The notes below the pieces were generated by a model. The model worked only from the letters and a program-made list of their open reading frames with translations, had not been told where the DNA came from and ran no database searches. From CALNYZ01 sp942490945 (GTDB lineage Bacteria > Pseudomonadota > Gammaproteobacteria > UBA6429 > Thiohalophilaceae): a stretch of 64,000 nt of DNA. Position numbers and translations under genes: made by a program. Location of the stretch: the NCBI GenBank assembly GCA_942490945.1, contig CALNYZ010000018.1:930001-994000 (forward strand), read 5' to 3'. The stretch's first letter is position 1. Every line of letters begins with the position of its first letter. Shown here piece by piece: positions 27,575 to 36,634 of this stretch.

Positions 27575-29596
27575 ATGTCTTCGGAACTTATCTTTGCTAT
27601 TGCCTGTGCTTTGGTAGCCATTATTTTTGGTGCGTTTTCAATCGCGCAGATACTGAACAAGCCTGCTGGCAGTGAAGCAGTACAAAAAATTGCCGCCGCC
27701 ATTCAGGAAGGTGCCGCTGCATATCTTAAACGTCAGTATATGGCGATAGGTCTGGTCGGTATTGTTCTGTTTATACTGATGTATTTTGCGCTCGATGCAG
27801 CTACTGCAATTGGCTTTGCGCTCGGCGCGGTGTTATCAGGCCTGGCAGGTTTTATCGGCATGCACGTTTCCGTGCGTTCAAACTCACGTACCGCAACTGC
27901 GGCACAACAAGGCTTGAACGCTGCCTTGCATATTGCGTTTCAGGGCGGTGCGGTCACGGGATTATTGGTTGTTGGATTGGGATTACTGGGTGTGGCCGGA
28001 TTTTATGCGGCATTATTACAAGCAGGTGTGAAGGATGCATTACATCCTTTGCTTGGTCTGGCCTTCGGTGGTTCATTGATTTCAATTTTTGCGCGACTCG
28101 GTGGTGGTATTTTCACCAAGGGTGCGGATGTGGGTGCAGACATCGTCGGCAAGGTAGAAGCCGGCATTCCGGAAGATGACCCGCGTAACCCGGCCGTTAT
28201 CGCGGATAACGTCGGTGACAACGTCGGCGATTGTGCCGGTATGGCTGCAGACCTGTTCGAAACCTACGCGGTGACCGTTATTGCGACAATGTTGCTGGGC
28301 GGCTTGTTATTAAAAGGTCTTGGCGATCAGGCGATCCTGTACCCATTAGTAATGGGTGGTGTGTCTATTATTGCTTCAGTCATTGGCACCTTTTTTGTTA
28401 AAGCCAGAGAAGGCGGCAAAATCATGAATGCGTTATATCGTGGTTTGCTTGTATCAGGTGTCCTGGCTGGTATCGCATTTTACTTTGTCACCAAAAATAT
28501 GATGGGCGACTTTGCCGGCGGTTACATGAATCTGTTTTGGTGTACGTTGATTGGCCTGGCACTGACCGCGGCGATGGTCGTCATCACCGAATATTACACC
28601 GCAACAGAATACGGACCGGTACGACACATTGCCGAAGCTTCCACCACAGGTGATGGTACCAACGTAATTGCGGGTTTAGGTGTGTCAATGAAATCAACGG
28701 CGGCACCTGTGCTGGCGGTGTGTGCCTCGATTTGGGGTGCGCATGAACTGGCTGGTTTATATGGTATCGCGATTGCTGCTACGTCCATGTTATCGATGAC
28801 AGGGATCATCGTGGCCTTAGATGCCTACGGCCCGATTACCGATAACGCAGGCGGTATTGCAGAGATGGCAGAACTGGATGAAAGTGTTCGTACCATTACC
28901 GATGCGTTAGATGCAGTGGGCAATACCACCAAGGCCGTCACCAAAGGCTATGCGATCGGTTCTGCCGGTCTGGCGGCATTGGTATTGTTTGCTGACTTTA
29001 CCCATGGTCTGGAAAAGGCCGGATTCAACGTAAAGTTTGATTTGTCCGATCACATGGTCATCATAGGTTTGTTTATCGGTGGCCTCGTTCCTTATCTGTT
29101 CGGTGCGATGGCAATGGAAGCGGTAGGTCGTGCAGCTGGTGGCATCGTTAACGAAGTACGTCGTCAGTTCAAGGAAATGCCGGGCATTATGGATCGCACT
29201 CAGAAACCGGATTATTCAAAAGCGGTTGATATGCTGACTATCTCGGCCATTCGTGAAATGATCATCCCGTCGTTATTACCGATTGTGGTGCCTATCCTGG
29301 TCGGTTTTATTCTGGGACCAAAAGCATTGGGTGGTTTGTTACTCGGTACGATTATTACCGGCTTGTTCGTAGCTATCTCCATGACCACCGGTGGTGGCGC
29401 CTGGGATAATGCGAAAAAGTATATCGAGGATGATCACTTTGGTGGTAAAGGATCCGATGCACATAAAGCGGCGGTGACGGGCGATACGGTTGGCGATCCC
29501 TATAAAGATACTGCCGGTCCGGCAATTAATCCGCTAATCAAGATTATGAACATCGTCGCGTTGTTGATTGTGCCGTTATTACCTTTGGTAAAATAA
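27575..29596 (+). CDS. hppA: Membrane-bound proton-pumping pyrophosphatase, K+-independent type
   Basis: Integral membrane pump (673 residues, about 16 helices) coupling PPi hydrolysis to proton translocation. The substrate-site motifs DVGADIVGKVE and DNVGDNVGDCAGMAADLFE are intact, as is the C-terminal SDAHKAAVTGDTVGDPYKD. The motif GNTTKA carries Lys where K+-dependent enzymes have Ala, so the pump is predicted to be K+-independent. The start is ATG 27575, just after an AGAGGAGG ribosome site; ATG 27571 is out of frame. In autotrophs it recovers energy from biosynthetic PPi. A strong terminator follows. Confidence 0.96.
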   Translation: MSSELIFAIACALVAIIFGAFSIAQILNKPAGSEAVQKIAAAIQEGAAAYLKRQYMAIGLVGIVLFILMYFALDAATAIGFALGAVLSGLAGFIGMHVSVRSNSRTATAAQQGLNAALHIAFQGGAVTGLLVVGLGLLGVAGFYAALLQAGVKDALHPLLGLAFGGSLISIFARLGGGIFTKGADVGADIVGKVEAGIPEDDPRNPAVIADNVGDNVGDCAGMAADLFETYAVTVIATMLLGGLLLKGLGDQAILYPLVMGGVSIIASVIGTFFVKAREGGKIMNALYRGLLVSGVLAGIAFYFVTKNMMGDFAGGYMNLFWCTLIGLALTAAMVVITEYYTATEYGPVRHIAEASTTGDGTNVIAGLGVSMKSTAAPVLAVCASIWGAHELAGLYGIAIAATSMLSMTGIIVALDAYGPITDNAGGIAEMAELDESVRTITDALDAVGNTTKAVTKGYAIGSAGLAALVLFADFTHGLEKAGFNVKFDLSDHMVIIGLFIGGLVPYLFGAMAMEAVGRAAGGIVNEVRRQFKEMPGIMDRTQKPDYSKAVDMLTISAIREMIIPSLLPIVVPILVGFILGPKALGGLLLGTIITGLFVAISMTTGGGAWDNAKKYIEDDHFGGKGSDAHKAAVTGDTVGDPYKDTAGPAINPLIKIMNIVALLIVPLLPLVK

Positions 29597-29614
29597 TAAC
29601 AAACAACAGTTAAA

Positions 29615-29646
29615 AATAAAGCCGGATTTATTCCGGCTTTATTTTT
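29615..29646 (+). terminator. Rho-independent terminator after hppA
   Basis: A 12-bp stem (AATAAAGCCGGA / TCCGGCTTTATT) with a 5-nt loop is followed by a T-rich run. The flanking A-run on the other side lets it also serve the convergent pduO operon. Confidence 0.85.
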
Positions 29647-29690
29647 TATGCTAATTTTTTCAAATGAACTGTTATACCAATTCGCGATAA

Positions 29691-30254
29691 TTATTTTTTC
29701 CCGGAACGCGAATATTTGGAATCCCACAATACTTCACTGCCATTTTCATGTCGGGACAGTACGCGCGCGACTACAAACAATAAATCAGACAGACGATTGA
29801 TATAGGCAATTGATACCGGGTTCACCGTTTCCTGTTTTGCCAGCGTCGTCATGATGCGTTCGGTGCGTCGGCATACTGTGCGTGCAAGGTGACAGGTCGC
29901 CGTGGCATGGCCACCCGCAGGTAAAATAAAATCTTTCAGACCGGGAAGATCATCGTTGTAATGATCCAGCGTGTTTTCCAGCCAGCTGACATAGCTTTCA
30001 TCAAGAAATGTCTGGTCTGGCATACACAGTTCACCACCCAGATCGAATAATTGATGTTGTATTTGCGTGAACACTTCAGTCAGGTCATCAGGGATGGAAT
30101 GCGCAAGTATCATACCGATTATGCTGTTGAGCTCATCTGATGTACCGAAGGCGTCGACACGAATATTGTCTTTATCGACACGGGTGCCACCACCCAGACC
30201 AGTCGTGCCCTTGTCTCCGGTTTTGGTATAAATTTTGGTGAGACGATTACCCAC
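29691..30254 (-). CDS. PduO-type ATP:cob(I)alamin adenosyltransferase
   Basis: Adds the 5'-deoxyadenosyl ligand to cob(I)alamin or corrinoid precursors, needed before CobU/CobQ steps and for coenzyme B12. The N-terminal ATP loop is IYTKTGDKGTTGLGGGTRV. FGTSDELNSIIG, FILPAGG, CHLARTVCRRTER and YINRLSDLLFVVAR are characteristic of the PduO class and not of CobA/BtuR. Its length of 187 residues is normal. The start overlaps tonB by 8 bp, in the riboswitch-led operon btuB-tonB-pduO. Confidence 0.95.
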   Translation of the reverse strand: MGNRLTKIYTKTGDKGTTGLGGGTRVDKDNIRVDAFGTSDELNSIIGMILAHSIPDDLTEVFTQIQHQLFDLGGELCMPDQTFLDESYVSWLENTLDHYNDDLPGLKDFILPAGGHATATCHLARTVCRRTERIMTTLAKQETVNPVSIAYINRLSDLLFVVARVLSRHENGSEVLWDSKYSRSGKK

Positions 30255-30894
30255 GGTAACCTCCTATGATTCTGTAAATAACGGGGAGTTTTACATCAAT
30301 ATCCATAGCCTGGTGTTGTGTTTTATGGTGTATGTATTTCACCTGGTTAAGTGAGTCGAGAGCTGCATTGTCCAGTACATCGTAGCCCGAACTTTTTGCA
30401 ATGGTAATATTATAAATCTTACCTGTTGCGCTGACATTAAATCCCAGTAACACATGACCTTGCCAGCCGTGACGTGAGGCAATTTTTGGATAGTAGAAGT
30501 ACTGTTTTAACTGATTTTTTACTCTTGATTTAACGTATGCACGATAAATACTGCTTTGTTCTGAAATTGGAGTTGAGGTTGATTTTCTTGTCGCACTGGA
30601 TTCTTCGGCCGCGGTTTCCTGTTCATGCAATGTATTCGGGTTTTGTACTACGTGTGCGACAGGTTCAGCTTTGGAAGGCATATCAGATTGCTTTTTTTGT
30701 ACGGCATGTTGTTTTGAAGGCGGTAGGTGTTTCGATACCTTGTTCTGTGCACTTGTATCCAGCGTCACGGCTATTTGCATATCACCCGCTTCGATTACAG
30801 GCATTGCCGGATCATAAGTATATGAAAACAAGAACAGGCCATGTATTGCGCAAGACACAATTAACAGGGGGACAATCAGGTTGTGTTTTTTCAT
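30247..30894 (-). CDS. tonB: TonB-family energy transducer dedicated to the btuB operon
   Basis: A 215-residue protein with an N-terminal membrane anchor (LIVPLLIVSCAIHGLFLFSY), a Lys, Pro and Glu-containing periplasmic linker, and a C-terminal TonB domain (RHGWQGHVLLGFNVSATGKI, SSGYDVLDNAALDSL). It transmits proton-motive force to outer-membrane receptors. The gene is wedged between btuB (stop directly adjacent) and pduO, with no exbB or exbD nearby, so a dedicated B12 TonB using ExbBD encoded elsewhere is inferred. Confidence 0.9.
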   Translation of the reverse strand: MKKHNLIVPLLIVSCAIHGLFLFSYTYDPAMPVIEAGDMQIAVTLDTSAQNKVSKHLPPSKQHAVQKKQSDMPSKAEPVAHVVQNPNTLHEQETAAEESSATRKSTSTPISEQSSIYRAYVKSRVKNQLKQYFYYPKIASRHGWQGHVLLGFNVSATGKIYNITIAKSSGYDVLDNAALDSLNQVKYIHHKTQHQAMDIDVKLPVIYRIIGGYRG

Positions 30895-32739
30895 TTATAT
30901 TTTATATGTAAAGGTGATAAATCCGCTTCGGCCATATGTCTGATAGCGTCCGCTAAAGCTTTCATCTTCTGCATAACCTTTATCAAACAGGTTTTCAATA
31001 CGCATATTAACACTGGCTGCACTGGATATATCAAGATTGTACGCAAGATTCACCAGCGCGTAGGCGGAAAGTTTTACCGCGGCATTTCTGTCGTTTCGCT
31101 CTGAATATACCAGCCAGTCGAGTTGCCATACCGAATCAGTGCCTTTGCGCGAAATACCCAGTGCACCACTGCGTTTGGGTCGGTTATCCAGCTGTTGCTG
31201 TCGTGCCTGATCAACCGCACTTAACATATTTAGTTTGGTATTAATGTTCCAGTTCTCGATCGGGAAATCTGCCTGAAACTCCGCACCTTTTATTTTAACT
31301 CGGGAGATATTACTTGGTGTTGTTGTGTAGGTGTTGACACCGGTTTGCGTGGTGACCCACTCAATCAGGTTTTCAGTTTCAGTACGAAAAATATTTATTT
31401 TGAACGTGTTCTTGTCAAAACGTGTTTGCAGGCCCAGTTCGGAGGTAGCTGATTTTTCCGGTACCAGATTGGGATTACCTTGTGTGATATAGGTTGTACC
31501 AAAAAAAACATCCGAACTGTATGGCCAGTACAAGCCATTTATAGTTGGCGCCTTGAAGGCAGTACCGTGTGCGGCAAATAATCGTGTGTCCTTGCCAATA
31601 TCGGTTCCCCAGCTCACATTCCAGGTATTGTTATAACCAAAGGCGCTATGGTTATCACGTCTTGCGCCGAATACCCAGTCACTGGCAAGCCAGTCGAGCT
31701 GGTATTGTAAGTAGACAGCCGAATTGTAAATTGTTTTGTCTATTGTGCCGTTTTGATCCTTGGTGGCGTTGTCAGTGTAATAGTCATAACCTGTGGTAAG
31801 AACATTTCTATTGAAGCTGAAATCATTCTGCCAGGCAAACGTATCGCGGTTGGTAATGATTGACGAAGGCAAGGTAGGACTGTGTGAAGTTGAAACATCC
31901 TCGAAGTTACCAAGGGTGAATTTTTGCTGCCAGATGCTGGTAGTCTGAATATTGGTTGTTGAACTGATAGTGCGTTGTTTAAAACTGCTGTTGCCGGTAC
32001 TGCTGTCGAGAAAATTATTGCCATTTGACTGATTGAAGCGTAAATCCACATTGTCAGTTTTATTAAATTGATAACCCACACCCATATTTACATTCGTGGT
32101 TTCATAACCATGACTTGTGGTGTCTGTTACTAATGTTGGAATACCATCAGTAGTAAGTTTGCCGACCATCAGGTTATATGTGAATTTGTCACCACCACCG
32201 GTGCTGACAGAATAGTCTTTGGTGTTATGTGAACCAAAACCAACTTTTACGGATGTCTCGCTCGGCTTACGTGTAAAAATCTGAATCACACCGCCAATGG
32301 CATCTGAGCCGTACAGGCTGGCACGCGGCCCACGCACAATTTCGATTCGCTCAATTTGATCGGGTGACAAGTTTTCCCATTGGTAGGAGCCAAGGGTGGC
32401 GGAACCTGCACGCACACCATCAATTAACACCAATACATGATCACTGTTTGTTCCGCGCATAAAGATACTGGTATTTTTGCCAATACCGCCGGAACGCGAT
32501 ACATGAATCCCCACCTCGCGTTTTAAATAATCGCTTACAGTCCGGGCTTGTGTAAGCTCAATTTGTTCACGACTGATGACGGTAACCGAGGCGAGCGATT
32601 CATCTGCGCTTTGCGCGGTTCGTGTTGCCGTAACAATAATCGAATCGTCATCTTGCGATTTTGATGCTGCGCTGACATTGAATGATACTAAAGAAAGAAT
32701 AACCAGACTGCTGGTAAGAAACCGGTTTTGAACTGACAT
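30895..32739 (-). CDS. btuB: BtuB, TonB-dependent outer-membrane cobalamin receptor
   Basis: A 614-residue receptor from the chosen ATG at 32739 (GGGGA ribosome site; the longer open frame to 32820 runs into the leader). Signal peptide FLTSSLVILSLVSFNVSAA is followed by the TonB box region DDDSIIVTATR, the plug (VSDYLKREVGIHVSRSGG, IFMRGTNSDHVLVLIDGVR, ERIEIVRGPRASLYGSDAIGG) and a beta-barrel with the terminal Phe-rich strand FITFTYKI. The cobalamin riboswitch upstream and the B12 genes downstream fix the substrate. Confidence 0.95.
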   Translation of the reverse strand: MSVQNRFLTSSLVILSLVSFNVSAASKSQDDDSIIVTATRTAQSADESLASVTVISREQIELTQARTVSDYLKREVGIHVSRSGGIGKNTSIFMRGTNSDHVLVLIDGVRAGSATLGSYQWENLSPDQIERIEIVRGPRASLYGSDAIGGVIQIFTRKPSETSVKVGFGSHNTKDYSVSTGGGDKFTYNLMVGKLTTDGIPTLVTDTTSHGYETTNVNMGVGYQFNKTDNVDLRFNQSNGNNFLDSSTGNSSFKQRTISSTTNIQTTSIWQQKFTLGNFEDVSTSHSPTLPSSIITNRDTFAWQNDFSFNRNVLTTGYDYYTDNATKDQNGTIDKTIYNSAVYLQYQLDWLASDWVFGARRDNHSAFGYNNTWNVSWGTDIGKDTRLFAAHGTAFKAPTINGLYWPYSSDVFFGTTYITQGNPNLVPEKSATSELGLQTRFDKNTFKINIFRTETENLIEWVTTQTGVNTYTTTPSNISRVKIKGAEFQADFPIENWNINTKLNMLSAVDQARQQQLDNRPKRSGALGISRKGTDSVWQLDWLVYSERNDRNAAVKLSAYALVNLAYNLDISSAASVNMRIENLFDKGYAEDESFSGRYQTYGRSGFITFTYKI

Positions 32740-32851
32740 TATAAATCCCCAAATACACACACCCGTGTGATTCTTGTTATGCGAATGCAGGGTAGGGGAA
32801 TGACAGAAATGATCTGACATGCGTGGCCCACCCGCGACGCGTTGCTAGGTT

Positions 32852-33093
32852 AACGATGGGCCGGTCTCCGGGCTTGTGAGCGAATGGATTAAAAAAGCTG
32901 ATCAAGCAATCATGATCGGAATTTCATTCCATCCTTATCGCCTTCCCACTCCCTTCTTGTTGCAGGAGCAGTGGCATATGACAAGGATTAACTCACTTAC
33001 CGTTGCGGGGGCAGCGTTGGAATTGTACAAACTGGTTATTATTTGTACGCACCATCTTCCCGTTTCACTCGATTAATTCGAGCACCTATCGTT
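32852..33093 (-). ncRNA. Cobalamin (adenosylcobalamin) riboswitch upstream of btuB
   Basis: Read on the minus strand, a P1 arm AACGAT (33093-33088) is followed by AGGTGC, the core AAACGGGAAGATGGTG, AATTCC and GCTGCCCCCGCAACGG. Next come GCCACTG, GGGAAGGCG and the B12 box AGCCCGGAGACCGGCC (32874-32859), with the closing arm ATCGTT (32857-32852). These are the conserved elements of the class I AdoCbl aptamer in the right order. The sequence between aptamer and btuB shows no poly-T hairpin, so translational control is more likely than attenuation. Confidence 0.95.
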
Positions 33094-33310
33094 GAGGTAG
33101 AGGCACTTTATGTGGCATTTTTGACGCTGTCAATCGTCAAATAATCGCCAATTTTACTTGTTTTCATATAGAACCGTTCTAAGTCTTTCATTTATATGAA
33201 AATTATATAGCACGGAAATGTGATTCATGGCACACTATTCGCTACATGTTTAAGAAATTAAGTCGATAGCTTAGAGTAGCTATCCATATTCAGGGAACAG
33301 GCAAGCTCAA

Positions 33311-34006
33311 ATGCAACGCATCATCGTACTCAATAGCAAGGGCGGCTGTGGTAAAACCACCATCGCCACCAATCTTGCCAGCCTGTATGCCGCGGAAGGT
33401 GTGCAAACAGCGTTGCTGGACTATGATCCCCAGGCTTCGAGTATGCGTTGGTTAAATTTACGTTCCAAAGAGCGGCCGGAAATATTCGGTAACAAGGTCG
33501 CCCATACCCAGCGCCTGCAAAATGTGACGCGTAGCTGGCAAAATCGGGTACAGCCTGATACAGAGCGGGTCATTATCGATGCCCCTGCCGGTGTCGATGC
33601 CATTCAACTCAATGAATATATGCGTAACGTCGATACCGTTCTGGTACCCGTTTTACCCTCGCCAATTGATATTCATGCGGCTACCCGGTTTATCGAAGAT
33701 TTGTTATTGGTCGGCAAAGTCCGTCAACTGGGTATTCGCGTCGGGGTGGTTGCCAATCGTACCCGCAAAAATACCAAGGTGTACCAGTCCCTGGATCGTT
33801 TTCTCACCACCTTGAAATTACCCTTTATTACTTCGTTGCGCGACTCGCAGAATTATGTGCACGCTGCGGCGCGTGGTATCGGGGTGCATGAAATGTGGGA
33901 CAGCCGCGCTGCGGAAGACAAACAGCACTGGTTCGAGATCTATAACTGGGTAGAGCAAAACCAGATCGCAACGACCAGTTCATCCAGTACCGCTACACCA
34001 GCCTGA
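33311..34006 (+). CDS. ParA/MinD-family ATPase, orphan
   Basis: A 231-residue deviant-Walker ATPase. The P-loop LNSKGGCGKTTIATNLA lies at residues 7-23, Walker A' is LLDYDPQASSMRWL and Walker B is VIIDAPAGVD. No N-terminal helix-turn-helix and no parB or MinD partner is adjacent. Short ParA proteins of this type position cargo such as chromosomes, chemotaxis arrays or carboxysomes (McdA). The gene is divergent from the btuB leader and convergent with btuD. The partner cannot be told from context. Confidence 0.88.
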   Translation: MQRIIVLNSKGGCGKTTIATNLASLYAAEGVQTALLDYDPQASSMRWLNLRSKERPEIFGNKVAHTQRLQNVTRSWQNRVQPDTERVIIDAPAGVDAIQLNEYMRNVDTVLVPVLPSPIDIHAATRFIEDLLLVGKVRQLGIRVGVVANRTRKNTKVYQSLDRFLTTLKLPFITSLRDSQNYVHAAARGIGVHEMWDSRAAEDKQHWFEIYNWVEQNQIATTSSSSTATPA

Positions 34007-34019
34007 TATTTATTTCATA

Positions 34020-34805
34020 CTACTCAGCTATAAATACTGATGTGTCGTTATCGATCACGTGTTTGAACGGGTGTTGATATAATCTGCCCAGATTCGCGCT
34101 GGTCATTAATTGCTGTGTTGAGCCACTTAACCAGCTTCCATCACTAAACAACATCAATATATGGTCGCAAAAGCGCCAGGACAGATTAATGTCGTGCATC
34201 ACCATGATAGTCAGATGCTGTGCTTTAAAAGCTTCGGTGGAGAGTAATTTCAGGATACGAATCTGGTAGGACAGATCCAGGTGATTAGTGGGTTCATCGA
34301 GCAACAACATATCCGGTGATTGCATCAGCAACGTAGCCAGTCCTACACGGCGGCGTTCACCCCCGGAAAGTTCGGTCACTTGTCGCTGCAACAAGTCTGT
34401 TAAATTTAATTGTTCAGCAATTACCTCAAGTCGTTCGCGATCGGCGGCAGATTCAAATTCCCACATGGACTGGTGTGCAAAGCGTCCTTGCAGAATCGCA
34501 TCTGCCACCGGTATTGGGAAATAATCCACAGAATCTTGCAGCAATATACCAGCGTAGCGTGCAAAGTTTTTACGGGAATATGACTTAATATGTTGATTAT
34601 TAAGGTAAATATTACCGGATTCGGGACTGTGTAATGCTGCCAGCGTGTGTAGCAAGCTGGTTTTGCCGACCCCATTCTGGCCCAGAATGCCCCATATTTC
34701 ACCGGTTTGCGCGGTTAGCTCAAGGTCGGTAATGAGTCTGGCGCTCGGGCTGGAAATTGACAATTGCTCGAGTCGAAGCTGTGTGTTGGCTGCTGTGGTA
34801 ACCAT
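34020..34805 (-). CDS. btuD: ABC transporter ATP-binding protein, cobalamin importer
   Basis: A 261-residue ATPase of the FecE/BtuD type. Walker A GQNGVGKTSLL, Q-loop GILLQDSVDYFPIP, signature LSGGERRRVGLATLL, Walker B MLLLDEPTNHLD and H-loop MVMHDINLSWR are all intact. It overlaps btuC by one base and completes the BtuCDF system with btuF at 25693. Iron-siderophore transport is the alternative for the family, but the surroundings favour B12. Confidence 0.88.
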   Translation of the reverse strand: MVTTAANTQLRLEQLSISSPSARLITDLELTAQTGEIWGILGQNGVGKTSLLHTLAALHSPESGNIYLNNQHIKSYSRKNFARYAGILLQDSVDYFPIPVADAILQGRFAHQSMWEFESAADRERLEVIAEQLNLTDLLQRQVTELSGGERRRVGLATLLMQSPDMLLLDEPTNHLDLSYQIRILKLLSTEAFKAQHLTIMVMHDINLSWRFCDHILMLFSDGSWLSGSTQQLMTSANLGRLYQHPFKHVIDNDTSVFIAE

Positions 34806-35797
34806 CAGCCGCGACCCTGATGCCGGTACATTAAATAAAAGAACACCGGAATGCCGAGCAAGGCGGTGAGAATACCCACGGGCAATTGCTGTGGTGCAAA
34901 CATGATGCGCGACAACATATCGGCAATCACCAGCAAGCTGCCACCAGCCAGTACACAGGCGATCAATAACCAGCGATGGTCTGTTAGTCCGGCCAGGCGT
35001 AACAAATGTGGCACGATCAGGCCGACAAAACCAATACTGCCAGCCAGTGTGACGGCCGTGGCAGTTAAAATCGAGGTCAACAGCAGCAGGATATACTGCA
35101 AGCGTACCGTATCGACCCCCAGACTATTGGCGACCTGCGAGCCGCGGCTCAAAATATTGAGACTCTTCGCCAGGCTGATACTGCTAACCAGACCAATAAA
35201 CAGCACTACGGCTGGTAGTGTCAGATCGCTTGCATAGGACAGGTCGCCCATCAGCCAGAACAACATGCCATGCAATTGGCTACTTGGACTGATGGTTAAA
35301 ATGAAGCTGATCATGGCGCCCCAACCGGCGGCCAGCACCACGCCGGTTAATACCAGACGCAACGACGACATCTGTTGTCCGCGCCCGAGTCCTCGACTCA
35401 AGCCAAACACCAGCAACATGGCACCGATGGCACCGGCCCAGGTACTAAGGTGAAACAGCGAGGGGATGAAGCCGAGCATGATAGCCAGTAAGGCACCGAC
35501 TGCAGCACCACCGGAAATACCCAGCACATAAGGGTCTGCCAGCGGATTACGTACCAGCATTTGCATCAAGGCACCGGCCATCGCGAGTAAGCCTCCCGTG
35601 ATAAAGGCGGCCAATACCCGTGGCAGGCGCAATTGCTGCAAAATCTGCGCGGCGGTGGAGTCGGTTGCGTGCCAGGCGTCCCATAAGGTCGACGGAGTGA
35701 AGCGGTATTCGCCATAAAGCAGGCCTAACAACAGACTGCTGCAGGCAACCAGGGTCAGCAGTAGAAAGCGAAATTTTATCGACTGGGTAGGATGCAT
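34805..35797 (-). CDS. btuC: FecCD-family permease, cobalamin importer
   Basis: A 330-residue inner-membrane permease of the type II ABC importer class with about ten helices. LRLPRVLAAFITGGLLAMAGALMQMLVRNPLADPYVLGISGGA is the FecCD signature region, given here as the block at about residues 57-100. GSIGFVGLIVPHLLRL-GLTDHR and LPVGILTALLGIPVFFYLM follow near the C-terminus. btuD overlaps its stop; the HAD gene ends 6 bp upstream of its start, so the three genes form one unit. Confidence 0.88.
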   Translation of the reverse strand: MHPTQSIKFRFLLLTLVACSSLLLGLLYGEYRFTPSTLWDAWHATDSTAAQILQQLRLPRVLAAFITGGLLAMAGALMQMLVRNPLADPYVLGISGGAAVGALLAIMLGFIPSLFHLSTWAGAIGAMLLVFGLSRGLGRGQQMSSLRLVLTGVVLAAGWGAMISFILTISPSSQLHGMLFWLMGDLSYASDLTLPAVVLFIGLVSSISLAKSLNILSRGSQVANSLGVDTVRLQYILLLLTSILTATAVTLAGSIGFVGLIVPHLLRLAGLTDHRWLLIACVLAGGSLLVIADMLSRIMFAPQQLPVGILTALLGIPVFFYLMYRHQGRG

Positions 35798-35803
35798 GGC
35801 CTG

Positions 35804-36487
35804 TTATGTTTGCTGCTGTTGCGGATCGTATCCTGTGCGTAAACTGATAATGGGCCAGCGATTGGCTTTTGCGGTGGCGCGCAGTGTTTCATCGGGATCT
35901 ACCGCGTAAGGGTGATCCACCATTTCAAGTAATGGAATATCATTGCGCGAATCCGAATAAAAACTGCTGCCCAGCAGAGATTCTTCATTATTCGCCAGCC
36001 ATTCATTTAGCCGGGTGACCTTGCCATGCTGGTAGCAGGGCGTGCCGGTAATGCGACCGGTATAGCGACCATCAATCATTTCCGGTTCCGAGGCGAGCAG
36101 ATTCGGTATGCCAAGGTACTGCGCTATGGGCGCGGTAATAAAGCGATTCGTCGCTGTAATGATGAGCAAAGTATCGCCATGATCCCGGTGGTGCTGTATG
36201 AGTGCCGGGGTGCCTGCGGCAATGACCGGGATAATGCATTGCTGCATAAACTTCGCGTGCAAGTTGGTTAAATTTTCAGCAGACAACTGGGTGAGCGGTT
36301 TCAGGCTAAAGGACAAAAAGGCGAAAATATCCAGTGTGCCCGCCTTGTAATCATCGAAATACTTCTGATTTTCCCGCTCATAAACGGCACCATCCACAAT
36401 ACCCTGTTGGGCGAGGAATTTACCCCATAAATAGTCACTATCGTCGCTTAATAGCGTGTGATCGAGGTCAAAAATAGCCAAACTCAC
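35804..36487 (-). CDS. HAD-superfamily phosphatase, SerB-like (subclass IB)
   Basis: A predicted phosphomonoesterase. Motif I is LAIFDLDHTLLSDDSDYLWG with nucleophile Asp, motif II is LLIITATNRFITAPIA, and motifs III and IV are GKVTRLNEWL and SFYSDSRNDIPLLEMVD. This HAD-IB pattern is shared by proteins annotated as CicA or SerB-like phosphatases; the substrate is unknown. I chose the GTG at 36487, directly before SLAIFDLD; the frame runs back to a TTG at 36538 without a better site. In an operon with btuC-btuD it might act in nucleotide-loop chemistry, which is speculative. Confidence 0.8.
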   Translation of the reverse strand: MSLAIFDLDHTLLSDDSDYLWGKFLAQQGIVDGAVYERENQKYFDDYKAGTLDIFAFLSFSLKPLTQLSAENLTNLHAKFMQQCIIPVIAAGTPALIQHHRDHGDTLLIITATNRFITAPIAQYLGIPNLLASEPEMIDGRYTGRITGTPCYQHGKVTRLNEWLANNEESLLGSSFYSDSRNDIPLLEMVDHPYAVDPDETLRATAKANRWPIISLRTGYDPQQQQT

Positions 36488-36634
36488 GTTTTTAGTACCT
36501 ACAATGTGAAAATGAGGCAGGATTTTACCCGATTTCAATTATTTAGTGTTAAGTAAGTACTTGCTTACATTGTGCCGAACGGGGATTATATTAGACTTAA
36601 TGGACTTAAGCATGATTGGAATAGGTGAACGGAA

